From Gnetum montanum (taxonomy: Eukaryota > Streptophyta > Gnetopsida > Gnetales > Gnetaceae): a DNA stretch of 54,908 bases. Numbering within the stretch: position 1 is the first letter of the stretch; the number at the start of each line of letters is the position of its first letter. The stretch is from assembly GCA_015680685.1 (NCBI GenBank), contig MNCI01034026.1, positions 374,357-429,264 on the forward strand, in the 5' to 3' direction. Under the pieces are notes generated by a model. The model saw only the letters and a list, made by a program, of their open reading frames with translations. It searched no databases and was not told the origin of the DNA. Shown piece by piece: positions 20,099 through 32,360 of this stretch. Made by a program: the position numbers and the translations under genes.

Positions 20099-22887
20099 AT
20101 TGCCCCTAAACGTGGACAACAAAAAGGACCCTCTCAATGTGTGTCCAAGCGACCCAAGAGAGGTAGAGGATAAGCATCTCCTGAACAACATGTAGAGTAG
20201 GAGGTGCAATCATTTAGCATCCATCAAGAGAATCCTACTACTGTGCAATCGGGACAAGTAGAAGGAGGAGCTACTAAAGTGCCTGGATAGGGACAACACC
20301 TCACGTTGTCCCCGGAGTGTGTTTAGGCTATCCAAGAAAAGTCCACGTCAGTAGCTGTGATCATGAAATTAAATTTTAGACCTTTCATAGAATTCACTCC
20401 TAAGACTGTTAGGGACAGACTCAAAGGGTCTCCATTTTGGCTCATCCTCTCTAAAAGTGGTGCCTGGTACTTAGGAGAAACGTATCAATTTTGGCATAAT
20501 AAAGAAGAAGGTACCATAGTTGACATTTTTGGTGTGTCTGTAGATTTTTCTACCAAGGCCATCTCAGAAGTATTGAACCTTTTGAATACAGGGCCAAAAT
20601 TTTCTCACCTATCCACTCGCTCTGATGCTGATGTGTGAAGAGTTTGGTTGGATAGGGTGTATGGCAAAGAAGACAAGACATATGAAGAGTTGACATTGGA
20701 AGAAAGGATATACTTCAAGATTGGTACTTATCACATCTTCCCCACAACAGAATTAAATAGAATTTCAACATATGTGGCAAGAGGAAGTGTGATATTGATG
20801 GGAAAGGTTAATGCTAACCTTCCTCACCTGTATCTCATGGAGATCTTGAGGCGGTTTGAAGAATGCAAGATAGGAATGTTCACATTTCCCTTCCCTTGTC
20901 TCATTAGGAAGCTATGCAAACATGCTGGTATTTTGGGGTACACCAATGATGTTCCCAGAAGAGCCCAAAATGCTTCATTCACTGAACTACTAAAGCCACC
21001 AGCCCAAAGGAAGAGTGCTGGTGAGACACTAGAGCCAGAGAAACTATAGATAGTGGGGTCCACTGCAACTCAAACTATAGGGCCTAGCTAACTCCCAAGC
21101 ATAGGGCCTAGTCAACAACAAGCAGGGCCTAGCACGAGCTAGTGAGACTAACTACCACCACCATTGTAGGATTATAGACCATCGATGAGCCATCTCAAGG
21201 CCATCACTGAGATGGTCAATTGAGGAAGTCATGATGATGCTAATCTCTTCTACGTCATTGACGACACCATACAACCCATATTTTCTATTGATTGTGCATG
21301 GGGTGAGGTGTCCATACAAACAAGAGGAGGGAAGATCCATTGGTCATAATAGATTTTAGGAAATGTTGTGTCTTTCCAGGTGCAATTGGAAATAGGTGAA
21401 GGGGCCACAATGATGGTCATGTAGCACCAAGATGCAGCAAGAGCCACAGAAGTGGTCACAGATCACATTAAAGAATCTTTCAACATCCATGTTGTGCCAC
21501 CGATAGATTTCATAGGAGCACGAGATGCTCAAACTCTGGTCAGTCCCTCAATGACTCTTGTGGAGCATGAGGATGTCCTTGATTGATTACTATAGACAAG
21601 ACAAGTAATGACGTCCTTGTTCAACATCGCACAAGATGTCACGATAGTGCAATCGAACCTCATCTCCACCAAAGGAAAGCTAGTCATGGCAGAGACCAGG
21701 GCCAAGCATGCAGAAGTGGAGTTAGCAAGACTCCAAGAAAGGCTCATTACCTTGCAAGCTGCACAGTGGGACCCATCTCAATTTGTTCCTATAGACCAGC
21801 TAGACACTTTCAGGATGGAGCAACTTAATAAACTATTAGAAGATAATAAAAGAGTGGTGGAGGAGAAGGAGAAGGCTGATTGGGATGCCTTCAAGGCACA
21901 AGCGCAAACCTATGCACATGCCAAGGCACTCAGGACCTTACAAGAAGAGAATAAACAACTCGCTACTGACAATCTTTGGTTGACCATTATGGAGAAATAG
22001 AAGAATTTTCTTAAGGAAAACTTTCAACAATTACAAGAGTAGTTGATTAGAGTTAACCAAGACATGAACTATTTCACTAGAGAGAATCAAACCCTCTCAA
22101 TGGAGGAGGTACACATAATCCGTTAAAAGAAGGCCATTGAAATAAGCGTGTGGCAAAATGAGGCTAAGCGACATGAGAAGTTAAAGGAGCATTTTAGAGA
22201 CTAAGTGGGATGTACAAGCAAATCATAGAAAAGGAGATCCATATGGCCAAGGCCCACATCAACACCTTCAATGCTCAACACACTGATTGGAAGGTCATAT
22301 TGGACACATATGCATTTGTCCACTAGGCAGAGCTTAAAAGTTGGGACCTACAGATTCAAGATCTCATAGAGTACATGGGATTGGCAAACCTATGGTATGC
22401 CAATCTAGCCATGTTGATAGCAGGGCACCTGAGAATAGAGCTCGAAAAGCAGGTAGCTACCACTTATGCTGAATATGAAGTAGAATTTTCGGAGCATAAG
22501 AAAACCTTGCAAAGGATAGAAGTCGCAAGTTTTAAACTAGAGGTGGTTAATACTAGCTACCAAGGACAGCAAGATGTCACAGTGGACTTAGCTTGATGAC
22601 TTACAAATTTCCAAGGGTACAGGGATAAAGCCAGAGCCTACGAGGAGGAACAATAGTTGTTTGTGGCCTGGTACACTAAAGAAAATAAGATGTTCCCTCA
22701 ACTACCATGTCCATGGAAGGTGCCAACTCCACCAAACATTGGAGCATCAACATGGATAACACATGATCCCTGAACTAAAGAAGAAAAGCTCCAAGCACTA
22801 TTGCAGAGCCATTAAATTCCAAAACTTGAAGCATAAGACAAGGCGAAGCATCCCATGGAGGAACCATTGCCACTAGGAATCACATGA
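20099..22887 (+). pseudogene. E1 ORF2: basic N-terminus, PF20167-like domain, long coiled coil
   Basis: The first codon is ATT where E2 has ATG (ATTGCCCCT versus ATGGCACCT), so the start is lost. Then come: a Lys/Arg-rich segment (SKRPKRGRG, NLS-like); a globular domain at about 20,357-21,000 with RPFIEFTPKTVRD, WYLGETYQFW, VDFSTKAISEVL, YHIFPTTELN and FPCLIRKLCKHAGI; a long Glu/Lys/Gln-rich heptad-like coiled coil (about 21,600-22,600); and a Pro-rich end at TGA 22,885-22,887. The globular part resembles the family named 'putative plant transposon protein' (PF20167, by memory). There are stops at 20,636-20,638 and 21,047-21,049 and others. E2 has the same ORF with almost equal length (2,794 versus 2,789 bp). 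It sits in the env position, but I see no signal peptide or membrane segment. Function unknown. Confidence 0.8.
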
Positions 22888-23076
22888 GTTCCTCAAAATT
22901 TTGTAATTTGATGATTTTTTATTTTTTTTTGTGTTTATTCAAATTTTATTCTATTCAATTCTCCACTGCAGCATGAATAAATCCCTAGTCATTCAATAAT
23001 CCCATAGCTCTCCACTATGTAATCAATGGAGCTTATTCTGATTTTGTTCAACTCGAAGATGAGTTTTCATTCAGTT

Positions 23077-23085
23077 GTGGAGGTA
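23077..23085 (+). other. E1 polypurine tract
   Basis: GTGGAGGTA directly precedes the 3' LTR (TGATGAAT). The upstream text GAGTTTTCATTCAGTTGTGG parallels the minus-strand text next to the E2 3' LTR. It primes plus-strand DNA synthesis. Confidence 0.75.
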
Positions 23086-23950
23086 TGATGAATAGTGATT
23101 CATTAGGCTTCGATATTGGACCTACGATATCATGTACGCAATATCGTGTACACAATATTGTGGCCTGGCTAGCAATATTAGATGCACAATATCATGACTC
23201 TTGTGTGGGCCTATAAATACACATGTAGGTGCAAGCAGTTGGGAGTCAATTTTTAGAATAAGTTCGTAGTTCATTTTAGAAGTTAGCTTTCAATTTAGTT
23301 CTTCTCAACCCTTTTCCCCCAATGCATGCCCATAGTGTGATGATTGTAATTGCACAACACCTTTATTCGAGTGTGACATACCTGGACATGCACATGACCA
23401 AAAATAAAGATCAAGATTACTTCATCATTGCAGCATTCACTTAGTTTAATTATTTAATTGTTATTATTATTTATTACTTTTGTAGTTAATATCTCTTCAC
23501 CCTAAACTCCTTAAACACAGAATGAGTACGACTTAATCATGAGCATCCAAGTGTGACTACTTGGTATCCCAATAGCGTACCTAGGACATGCGCGTGGTAA
23601 TCCTAGTAGTAGTCATACACGAGGCTCAAGATGTGTACGGATGATTAAGGGACAGATGCTCATCACACTTAGGCTAGCTTAGACTCTCTTCCACTTTTCC
23701 TCCTAGCTTAATTAAGTTATTTTCTATTTCCTCTAGGAGTAGTAATAGTTTAGGACTACATCATACACCTCACTCTAGACTAAACCATACGTGATAAAGA
23801 AAATACTAGTCCAGGTGGGAGGATAGCGAATTGCAATCAACGAGTAACTATCTAGATACCACAACTAGCCTGTCTGTGGAGTTCGACCGAATTGTGCATG
23901 AAATGCTTGTATTCGTATGGTTGAGTGTAGGGGTACCTTGCCACTCATCA
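23086..23950 (+). repeat. E1 3' LTR
   Basis: Same ends as the 5' LTR (TGATGAAT ... CCACTCATCA), TATAAATA at 23,212-23,219. Most differences from the 5' LTR are transitions, and the GATATCGC palindromes are largely degraded to AATATC/ATATTG forms. Followed by the target copy GTTGA. Confidence 0.95.
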
Positions 23951-23955
23951 GTTGA

Positions 23956-24573
23956 TGTGCCCCTAATGCACTGCAACTACAACTTATGTTATGTTCAAAA
24001 CGTTAACCATGATTGTATGACAAGGATATTATGACTTGCACCAAGACAAACTACTTATAGAAACCTAGCATCACAAGGGTACTATAATGTTGGCACCAAT
24101 CCAATGCAAGCTACTTCCAATATGCATTTAACATAAAATTTATGCTATAGTAGCTCACAAGATCCATGTCAACCAACATATAGTTCATAGTACACATGAA
24201 CTTAATCATGTACTCTCAATTATGCCTAAAACCTGACAAATGATCTCTATTGTTTTTAAAAATTGATCGAAATAATCTATACTAATGCAATCTCCAAATC
24301 ATATAAAAGTAATAATATCATTATATGAAAAATTCATAAAAGACATATGACTACCAATCTAGAGTCAATAATCTCCTTGTCACCTATTCATCTTGCTAAC
24401 TAACTACTATGAGCATGTACAAACATTAGAATATTGAAATAGAAAAATGATAAATCCTATCCATCAAAACATGGAGAATTGTTGAAACCTGAGGAAATGA
24501 AATTAAAGTATCAAGATGCTTCTAATGAATTCTAAATCCACTAGTATACAAATCCAAATTTCCACATCATATC
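23956..24573. other. Spacer between E1 and E4
   Basis: AT-rich flank continuing the pre-E1 target sequence. No gene, RNA or repeat recognised. Confidence 0.4.
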
Positions 24574-25941
24574 TAATAGGGGTTTCATTGATTTTGGACT
24601 AATGGGATTTATCAAACAAACTAAAGTGTGATTTGATCATAAGATTTGAAGATGATGTTGAGTGAATTGCTAAGAACACTCATGTATATTGTTGCAATCA
24701 AGAAACATAAAACATATTATAACATATATAATACAAATAGAAACTCATGTTCTCATGGTGATAGATAAAAAGTATTTATAATTTTATATATTTTATAATT
24801 TTGATTAATTTTATAATTATAAAAAATTAATAATAAACATCCATGCATTACAATCCCTCTTGGGGACAGGAGCAATGCTTATGTTATAATCACTTTTCGG
24901 AATAGGTTCAACGCCACATATGAAATATAATAAAATGGCTCTTAGTCATAACCTTAATGACCCAACATCATGCTGTATAGCTAAGGCATCCTTGGGTAAG
25001 GATAAATCATCATACATAAATATTTTTAATATTTTTAGTATTTTTTTTTAGTATTTTAGTATCTAAGACATCAATGGTAGAATGAGGGAAAATCATAAAA
25101 TTTATTCACTGTACAAACACTAGATTCCACATCAACCAAATGGTTCTAGGCTATGTAAGCAAGGTAGTACTCTCACAAAGTCTAGCTGCACTTGTGAGAG
25201 AGATGACTCAAAACACACATAAAATAAGGAAGAAAATCAACTCACCTAAGGGATAAAGAGATTTTTACATAAAACGAAATGCTAAAAGTAAAACTAAAAT
25301 GCTAGAATTAAGTTGTTAAGTGTCAAGGCTCATCTTGGGTATTTATAGTTTTCACAAAGTAGTGGAAAGGTTCTATAGTACCAATGCATCAATAGATGTC
25401 CCTAAATATAGCCTAGTCTTCCCAATAATACATTAGAGATGACAATAAAGCAAATAGACCAACTAGGCCTACAAGAGGGGTGCGATAGCACCCTTGCACA
25501 AATGTAGGAGATGCAATGATATAGGATAGTTAGTGTAATCCTTCCAAGCACACTTTGTACATTTAATTCTGAATGAAAGACAATACTAGGAAATATGTTG
25601 GAATATTTTCAAGGTTTTTGAATGAAGCTAGAAACATCGTAGAAAGTCTAAAATATGCAACAAACTTGTAAGTTTGAAATTAAAGGCTAGGATACAAACC
25701 TAGGAGGTAGAAACCTCAACCATACATGAAAAATTGGAAGCACATGATGTGAAATACTTCTTGATTCTAGGACTTACTATCAACTTACAAAACCTACAAG
25801 TGTAAAATGGGAGGCTAGGATGCAAACCTAGAGGTAAAAACCTCAACCATACATGCAAAAACGACAAACATAGGGTGTAAAAATGCTTCCCAAGTTTAGG
25901 ACTTATAATTGGCTTATAAAATTCCACTGGATGACTCATCA
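24574..25941 (-). repeat. E4 3' LTR
   Basis: 1,368 bp. In plus orientation it starts TAATAGGGG (TGATAGAGA in the partner at 54,661) and ends GACTCATCA. On the minus strand U3 includes a perfect hairpin GGGTGC-GATA-GCACCC (plus 25,478-25,493) next to TTGCACAAATGTAGG, and a TATA box CTATAAAT (plus 25,341-25,348). Short open frames inside are spurious. Confidence 0.75.
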
Positions 25942-26099
25942 TTTTCCCATGATTGAGTAAAGCTAGTACTATAGCTTTAACATCAAAGACATAAAATTGA
26001 AACTTGATACAACATGATCAATGTAGATGAATATAACTATACAAATATAGAGACCATGATTACAATACAATACATGCTACCTTATTAAAAAGCACTAGA

Positions 26100-28740
26100 A
26101 TATTGGTGGCTAAGAGAAGAAGCTCATTGACATGTGTGCTTGATATGGGAAGAAGCCTATAAATTTGGATGTAGAAATGTATAATCTCTGAATTTGAACC
26201 TCCACATCTATTAACCTTGATCAAAGATGCTAATTTTGTTCATGCATTAGTCCCTACTCTTGTAGAAGTCCTTGATGTCCTTCCTTATCATTTTCTTGGA
26301 ATTCTTCATGACTCTTCCTTACCTTCAAGAGCTCACACTCCATCAAATTGAACCTTATTCTCATTCAATGAAATTTCCCCTTTATCTCTATGCATTGTTG
26401 GCTTGCAAAAGTCTATACAACATAAAGATACCTACTTCATTTCACCTTTACATCCTCTTTTAACTCCTTGAGTCTCCTCTCAAGGACTATGATAGTTTAT
26501 TTATGGTGGAGGATGTACATGTTTTTCAATAATTCCATCATCTCCTACAGTGTTAGCTCACTTGTAGCCATTTCTTAGAGTTTAGCATGCAAGGTGTTCA
26601 ATTTCTCCTTCCTCTCATACCTTTTTCCAATTACTCATTTGTTGAGCAAAGTTGCAAGTTTATGTAATGTATGTACCTCAACATCCTAGGTTTCCTACTC
26701 AATCAAATGAATCCTCTTGAGCTCATTGGGTTTCTTGGTAGTCTTGCTTTTCAATTCCTAATACAAGTTTTGATGCTTCTTCTCTACAAGAAGGTACCTA
26801 TCCTTGAATTGGGTCATGATCTGACTTTCATCTTATAACCTTCGTATCTACTAGGAAAGGGAAAGCATTTGTTTTTATTTTCTTTTATTCATATTTTTCT
26901 ACTATTAGGACTATTACTTCAACATTATAATTTGTTGCACCAAGTCATCTTTCATGAACATGGCTCTCTTACCAACCTAGCATTCTTGAAATAAGTCAAC
27001 CTACTAGCACTTAATCCACAACTCCATAGTGATTCTGGAAGGTTTTGATATCAATAATATGATGTGTTATAGTTATTTATGTAATCATTGTACCTTGGCC
27101 TAGCTTCATTTGAGCTCCCTTAGATAAAATATTTTGTTAGTATTTATAGTTTCTAACTCAACCCGTACCTGATGAGTTTAATATTCACTACACTATTGAT
27201 GTTTCTTAATAATAACTTGGTATCTGGATTATTACTTTTATCTTATTCTATCCAAAGGATAGTTCCAAGTTAATTATTAGATACCTATAGTACTTTTATT
27301 ATATGTTTGACACTATGCATGTTGTGCCTTAGTTGATGTGAAGATGACTTTGTTACGGAACATGAGTTTGCGATTGAATAGGAACATCATAATGGACCAT
27401 GGGTCGATCATCTAGTAATCAAGGAAGAATCTAGAAGAGATACTTTCTTATATCCTCACCATCCACTATGGCTTCCATCATGTCTAATAAATTGCTACCA
27501 AGATCTAATAAATCCTCAACAAGAATTATAGTAGCCCACCCCTCACCTTCAACAAGAATAACAACTCAAAAACTACCACTAGGAAGAGGTTCTTAGCTTT
27601 GCTTGATGCTAAAACCAAGAGGTGAAAAGATGGATATTCTAGGCCATGATACTTGTGTATGCTAAGATGTTAAAAAATGAATGGTGCCCTTGTTTGACAC
27701 TAGAAGAATTAATCTAAAGGGCATATATTCAATACCTCTATAGAAGGCATCTTATCCTCCAAATCTGGTACAACCCTAATAACCTCTAGACATCATCTTG
27801 GGACCAACATTATTATGTTCTTCTAATCCACCATTCATGTAGTTATGGGATTTCTTCCCATATGATTCAGTATACCTACTAGTTCACAGAGTTTTTAAAT
27901 TAGCTTTGGAAAGACATAGAAGTCCCTATTGTCTTTGGCCACATCTTCAATCTTCTAAATCAAGGCCTTGTAGAGAAAAAATATGTTGATGATACATTTC
28001 CCTCTCATCATTATCACAACTTTTTCCTTGTAAGAAAAAATACCCAATGGTCGTTTGGTAGGCAAAAAGTCATGTGTGATAATTTTTTACATAGCTTTAT
28101 GAACCAAGGGTAGTTAGAACGTCTTCACCTCTAGTTTATCCATGTCAAAATCCTAAAACAAGGCCTTTAACCTACTCTTGGACTCAATCATATGATTCCA
28201 TGATTACTAGTTATTTTCTAGCTCATTTAAGAATTCTATAGCCCTAGAGATTATTCATGTAGAAATAGGTATAGGAATCCCTTCATCAAAATTCATGGCA
28301 TGGTCTATAGTATGATTTCACTAGAACTATTCCCTCTTATACCAATAGGAAGTGAAGGGCTAGGTAATATACTCATAGAAGTTCATTCATTGTATGACTC
28401 TTTGAGTGTAAGAGGATTGAGCTCGAGGAATTAATGGTATTTATTTCTAGCATGAATCAATTGTTGTCAAACATCATGTGCAATCATACCTTCTTAGATG
28501 TTAACTAACTCATCATCTTTATTTTCTACCAACTCCTCTACCACTTGTTCAACCACTTGCTATTGCATAGGTTCTGAACCTAAAGATTGAGAATGTGACT
28601 ACCTACTTCCTAATCTACTTCTACACGGAGTCCTATAGGATTTAGATTAAGAGATTGAAGTTTTTCTCCTTCCTTCTCCTTAGGAACTAGTGATTCATGC
28701 ATGGGCCTATAGATGTAGGCCTAAGATTATTCAACCTCAA
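26100..28740 (-). pseudogene. E4 ORF2 (decayed)
   Basis: Read on the minus strand, about 27,990-27,840 encodes FFLYKAL, VAKDNRDFYVFPKLI and KLCELVGILNHMG, aligning with LYLMEIL, FPFPCLIRKLCKHAGILGYT of E1 ORF2. Downstream on the minus strand (about 26,860-26,270) runs a long Glu/Lys/Leu-rich coiled-coil-like frame with pieces such as MTQFKDRYLLVEKKHQ and IVLERRLKELKEDVK. Near 28,640 a basic piece LRRRKEKN may be the N-terminus. Order, position next to the 3' LTR and size fit the E1/E2 ORF2. Many stops and frameshifts; both ends are approximate. Confidence 0.55.
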
Positions 28741-29215
28741 CCCTCATTGATCTATGAAGATTTAGTTACAATCAACCTAACATGTTGAGTTTTAAAGATT
28801 GCTAAAAATCAAGTAAGTTTCCTATGCATCATACTACCATTAAAAAGTTATGCATGAAAATAATAATAAATAAAACTCTTAGAAAAACTTGAGAAACATT
28901 ATCTTAACTATAAGATCATGGAATACATGGATAATTAAAAATAGTATAGAATATGCTTATATAACTACCAAATGTATTAAATACATACTTGGATTGATGT
29001 CTCTCTCCCACAACTAAGTTACAAAACACCACACTTGAATCATAGTAAGAACATCTAGTACAAGAAATTTCAAGAATAATGCATGTAAAAGTATTACTAA
29101 TTGAACCTATGAGATGAAATATGCTAGAATATTACTTGTTTGTAATAAAATAGAAGCAAAGAAGAGTAAGAAATGAAATTGAAAAGTGTAAAAATAAATT
29201 TGGGAGAGTTCTCAA

Positions 29216-29300
29216 TTTATACTAGTTTGCTAGCATAAAAGGGATGTGATAGTGCAGGGGTGTTGATGTCCCTGTGCTAATGTAGGGGGTTCATCAACAC
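29216..29300 (-). promoter_or_regulatory. E4 internal promoter-like block
   Basis: On the minus strand a TATAAA (plus 29,216-29,221) lies downstream of a repeat block at plus 29,241-29,300 (GGGATGTGATAGTGCAGGGG, TGTTGATGTCCCTGTGCTA, ATGTAGGGGG). The motif resembles the E4 LTR U3 hairpin region (GGGTGCGATAGCACCC ... ATGTAGG). The leader that follows on the minus strand contains AACTTAGTTGTGGGAGAGAG (near 29,000), matching the E1 leader CAGCTTAGTCGTGGGAAAGG (near 19,755). ORF2 begins about 480-550 bp downstream. Function inferred. Confidence 0.5.
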
Positions 29301-32300
29301 ACTTCTTCCAAAAATGACAAAATGTAGCACTTCATCCATCAAGTCTTAAACCTTCCTTCCTCAACCATTGGAGCTGGACATAACATTACCAACATGCTCA
29401 AATCACCACAAATCATTTGAGCAATATGTCTAAGGAGTATGATAATAAGAGCATTATAAAAATACCACTAGGAACATATGCAATCATGGAAATTTAGTCG
29501 ATTAATCCATTTATACATTTTCATGAACCAAAATCTATGAAATAGGGATTAGAGAAATGATAAAACAATTAGAGCACTAATAATAATGAAATATAGACAT
29601 AAAGAAGATGAATGGAAGAGAGTTTATCATGATCAAATCATAAATAATAGAGAGTTAACATGCACCAAAGTCAAAGATTGGTCAAGTGACTTCTGTAATG
29701 CAACCACCATCATCAGTGGAAGATAAGCATTAGCCTACTCATTTGCAATGCCTTTCTTGCCCTTATGAAACCCATTAATAGGAAATTTATGGATTCCCAA
29801 AAATTAGTGAGATATTAGCATCAAACATGATTCCATCTCCTTCGATCACCAAATCTCATCATTTACTTTGATTGATTGACTTCCTATCATACAAAATTAC
29901 GAACAAGAATGGAATGAAGGAGATGGAGAATGAATCAAGGATGAGAGAAAGTATGAGAGTGCAATATCACTAAATTTTCAAATGATCACTCAATTAGCCT
30001 ATGAAGCACATGAGAATGTTCTACACCCCATGAGAGATCCACTATGACATCCTTTCACTACTATTCATTCACACCATATAGATTGACCTTCAAGTTTTCC
30101 TTCCAAGTGTGAGGTCACATCTACCACTTCTACTATTATCTAGCTTTCATTATCACATGGTATAATCATTGGTAAAAATGAATCAAGAAAATACATCACT
30201 AATCATCTAGAAGTCAAGATTCAAATTTGGTTTTCCTTCATCTATGCACATATACACAGAATATTTCCTATATTTTTCTCTACTAGAACCCTCTTGTTAA
30301 TTCTCTTAGCTATGTTATCTAATTAGAAATCCTAAAAAATATTATAAATCCATGACCAAACAAGGAAAAAATGAATTTTATATTTAAATGAGATTAAGGG
30401 TTAGGTTAAGGATGATGATTTTAACCCTTTAGAATAAATGATTGGGAATTTGGATGGAGTAGCAATTGATATTACCGAAGTTCACTAAGAAAGAATCTTC
30501 TAGGCTTTCATGACCATGGGTTGGGAAAAGAAAAAGATTATCATAGACTATGATATTTGTAAATTCAAGTAATCTAGATAGTGAATTAAACATAAGAAAG
30601 AATTACATAGGTATTGGTTGAATTAGTCATTTTGATTTTAATATGAGAAAATATAGAATTAGTTTGGAATGGTAAAAATACCAATTTTCATGGAACGATA
30701 AGCTTGAAATTACATTGCTACTCCCATTATCTCTTCTTATCTTTATTATTATTTTACTAATATTCATTTTTCCTTTTTTCATTCTCTTTATTTTCTTGTT
30801 TAATTTCTTTTTATTTCATCATATTATATTTTCTTTTCATTATCATCATTTTTTTACATTCTTTTCCTTTCATAGGAAGAGGAGATTTTGATAGATCATG
30901 GGAGTTATGAGAATAACTAGAGTGATGGATTATTGTCTAGAGTCTTTAACTTGCACAAACATGGAAATTTTTCCTTTACTACATGACACCCATAGTTTCA
31001 TAAGATCATGATCCTTTTTCACTAGGGTGTCTAGGAAAGGTAGTGCATGCACCTTGGTCTAATAACACTAATTAGATCCATAGGGTATATGTAAGATTCA
31101 TCTACCGACTCCAATAAAATTTTGGTATAATTGAGAGGAGGATGCCCCTAATCAAGGTACTACTATAATGAGATGATATTAACCACACAACTAGAGATAT
31201 AAAGAGTTAGATAATGATCCTTTTTTCCAATTTGAATGATCACCATGGGACTACCAAGATTTGATCATTCTTAAATAAAATATGCTTCTTTAAATACCCA
31301 TGTAGCCACTATAGACATGAATATGATAATAATATTAGCATTAGATGTTATCTTATTATCTTTACTAGACATCCTCATAGAACTTGTTCCTAAAGTAGAT
31401 ATTACACTTTTGTTATGATTATGGAATTTCATTGAGACCTCTTGAATGTGGGCTTCTATCTAGCATAAATGATTTTTCCCTCCATAGGATGGAGAGAGAA
31501 ATTTAGATCTAGTCCTATGGTTCTCATGTATATGGTTGTAATAGAATTTCCTACCATGGGACCTTGAACTTACCCCTGCAACTAAATTGATAAGATATTG
31601 ATAATGTTACCTAGATGCATACATGTAAACAAGATCAATACGATAGGTAATATTACCTAATTTATCTTACCTTGGTTATGGTTGAATAGGTAACCCTATG
31701 TCATGTCCTATCCCTTGTTAAGGGTGGAATTGTATGATAACAATGTAATTAACCTTTGAAAGAAGGGGTACCTAATTATCAGGAGTTTCGATTATTCAAG
31801 ATACCCTTTGAAAATGGGTTTGACTAGTGTCATTTAAGGCCAAGCTTAGAGGTTGTGCTAGCATGAAGTTGTAGAGCTAGGATTGGAAAATAATAGGAGC
31901 TAAGTGAAGTAGGACAAGAAGAGATTGATCACCCCTTCAGCTGGATAGCCTAATCATGGTGGTAGTGCTGGATTGCCTCTAAGGTTTTAAGTGTCACAAG
32001 AAGATAAACTAGAGGGCGTTACAATGTACCATGCAACATAAATAAAATTTTTCCATGCTTTCCTTCCTACTTAATTTAGTACTTCAATATTATTTACTAA
32101 GTTATTCAATTATATTTCCATTATAATTCCACAAGCACAATGGATTACATAACAAATGATTATGTTTTATCAACATCTAGGAGTGGGATTGCACATTTAG
32201 TATAAGAGAAAACTATGATTTAGGAGCCAAAGTGGAAGAAAATACTACTAAAATTTTATTATAATAATAATTACTAAATGGAAGAAATACATCAAACATG

Positions 32301-32360
32301 GAAATAATAGTGGGATACATCAAGAGATATAGAAGGAAGTGAAACAAAGATATGGAAGGA
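29301..32360. other. E4 interior without recognised genes
   Basis: 3 kb of AT-rich, stop-rich sequence. No protease, RT, RNase H or integrase motif was found on the minus strand where E4 pol would lie. At 32,014-32,023 the minus strand reads TGTAACGCCC, like the start of some chromovirus LTRs, but nothing else supports an LTR. A pyrimidine-rich block is at 30,770-30,870. Confidence 0.35.

Larger units (their letters stand above)
14840..23950 (+). mobile_element. E1: complete LTR retrotransposon with gag and ORF2 but no pol
   Basis: Two LTRs of 851 and 865 bp flank an interior with a tRNA-Asp primer site, gag, an internal promoter-like block, a ~930-codon ORF2 and a polypurine tract. The element is flanked by GTTAA (14,835-14,839) and GTTGA (23,951-23,955), a 5-bp target duplication with one transition. 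I found no protease, reverse transcriptase, RNase H or integrase signature between gag (ends about 18,160) and ORF2 (starts 20,099). The interior still reads well enough to recognise gag and ORF2, so pol was lost by deletion, not merely decayed. It resembles TR-GAG-type non-autonomous elements but keeps a second ORF. Its relative E2 encodes the missing enzymes. Confidence 0.93.

Noticed and set aside
32014-32023. TGTAACGCCC on the minus strand as an LTR start
   Set aside because: No matching second copy, polypurine tract or primer site was found; ten bases alone are weak evidence.
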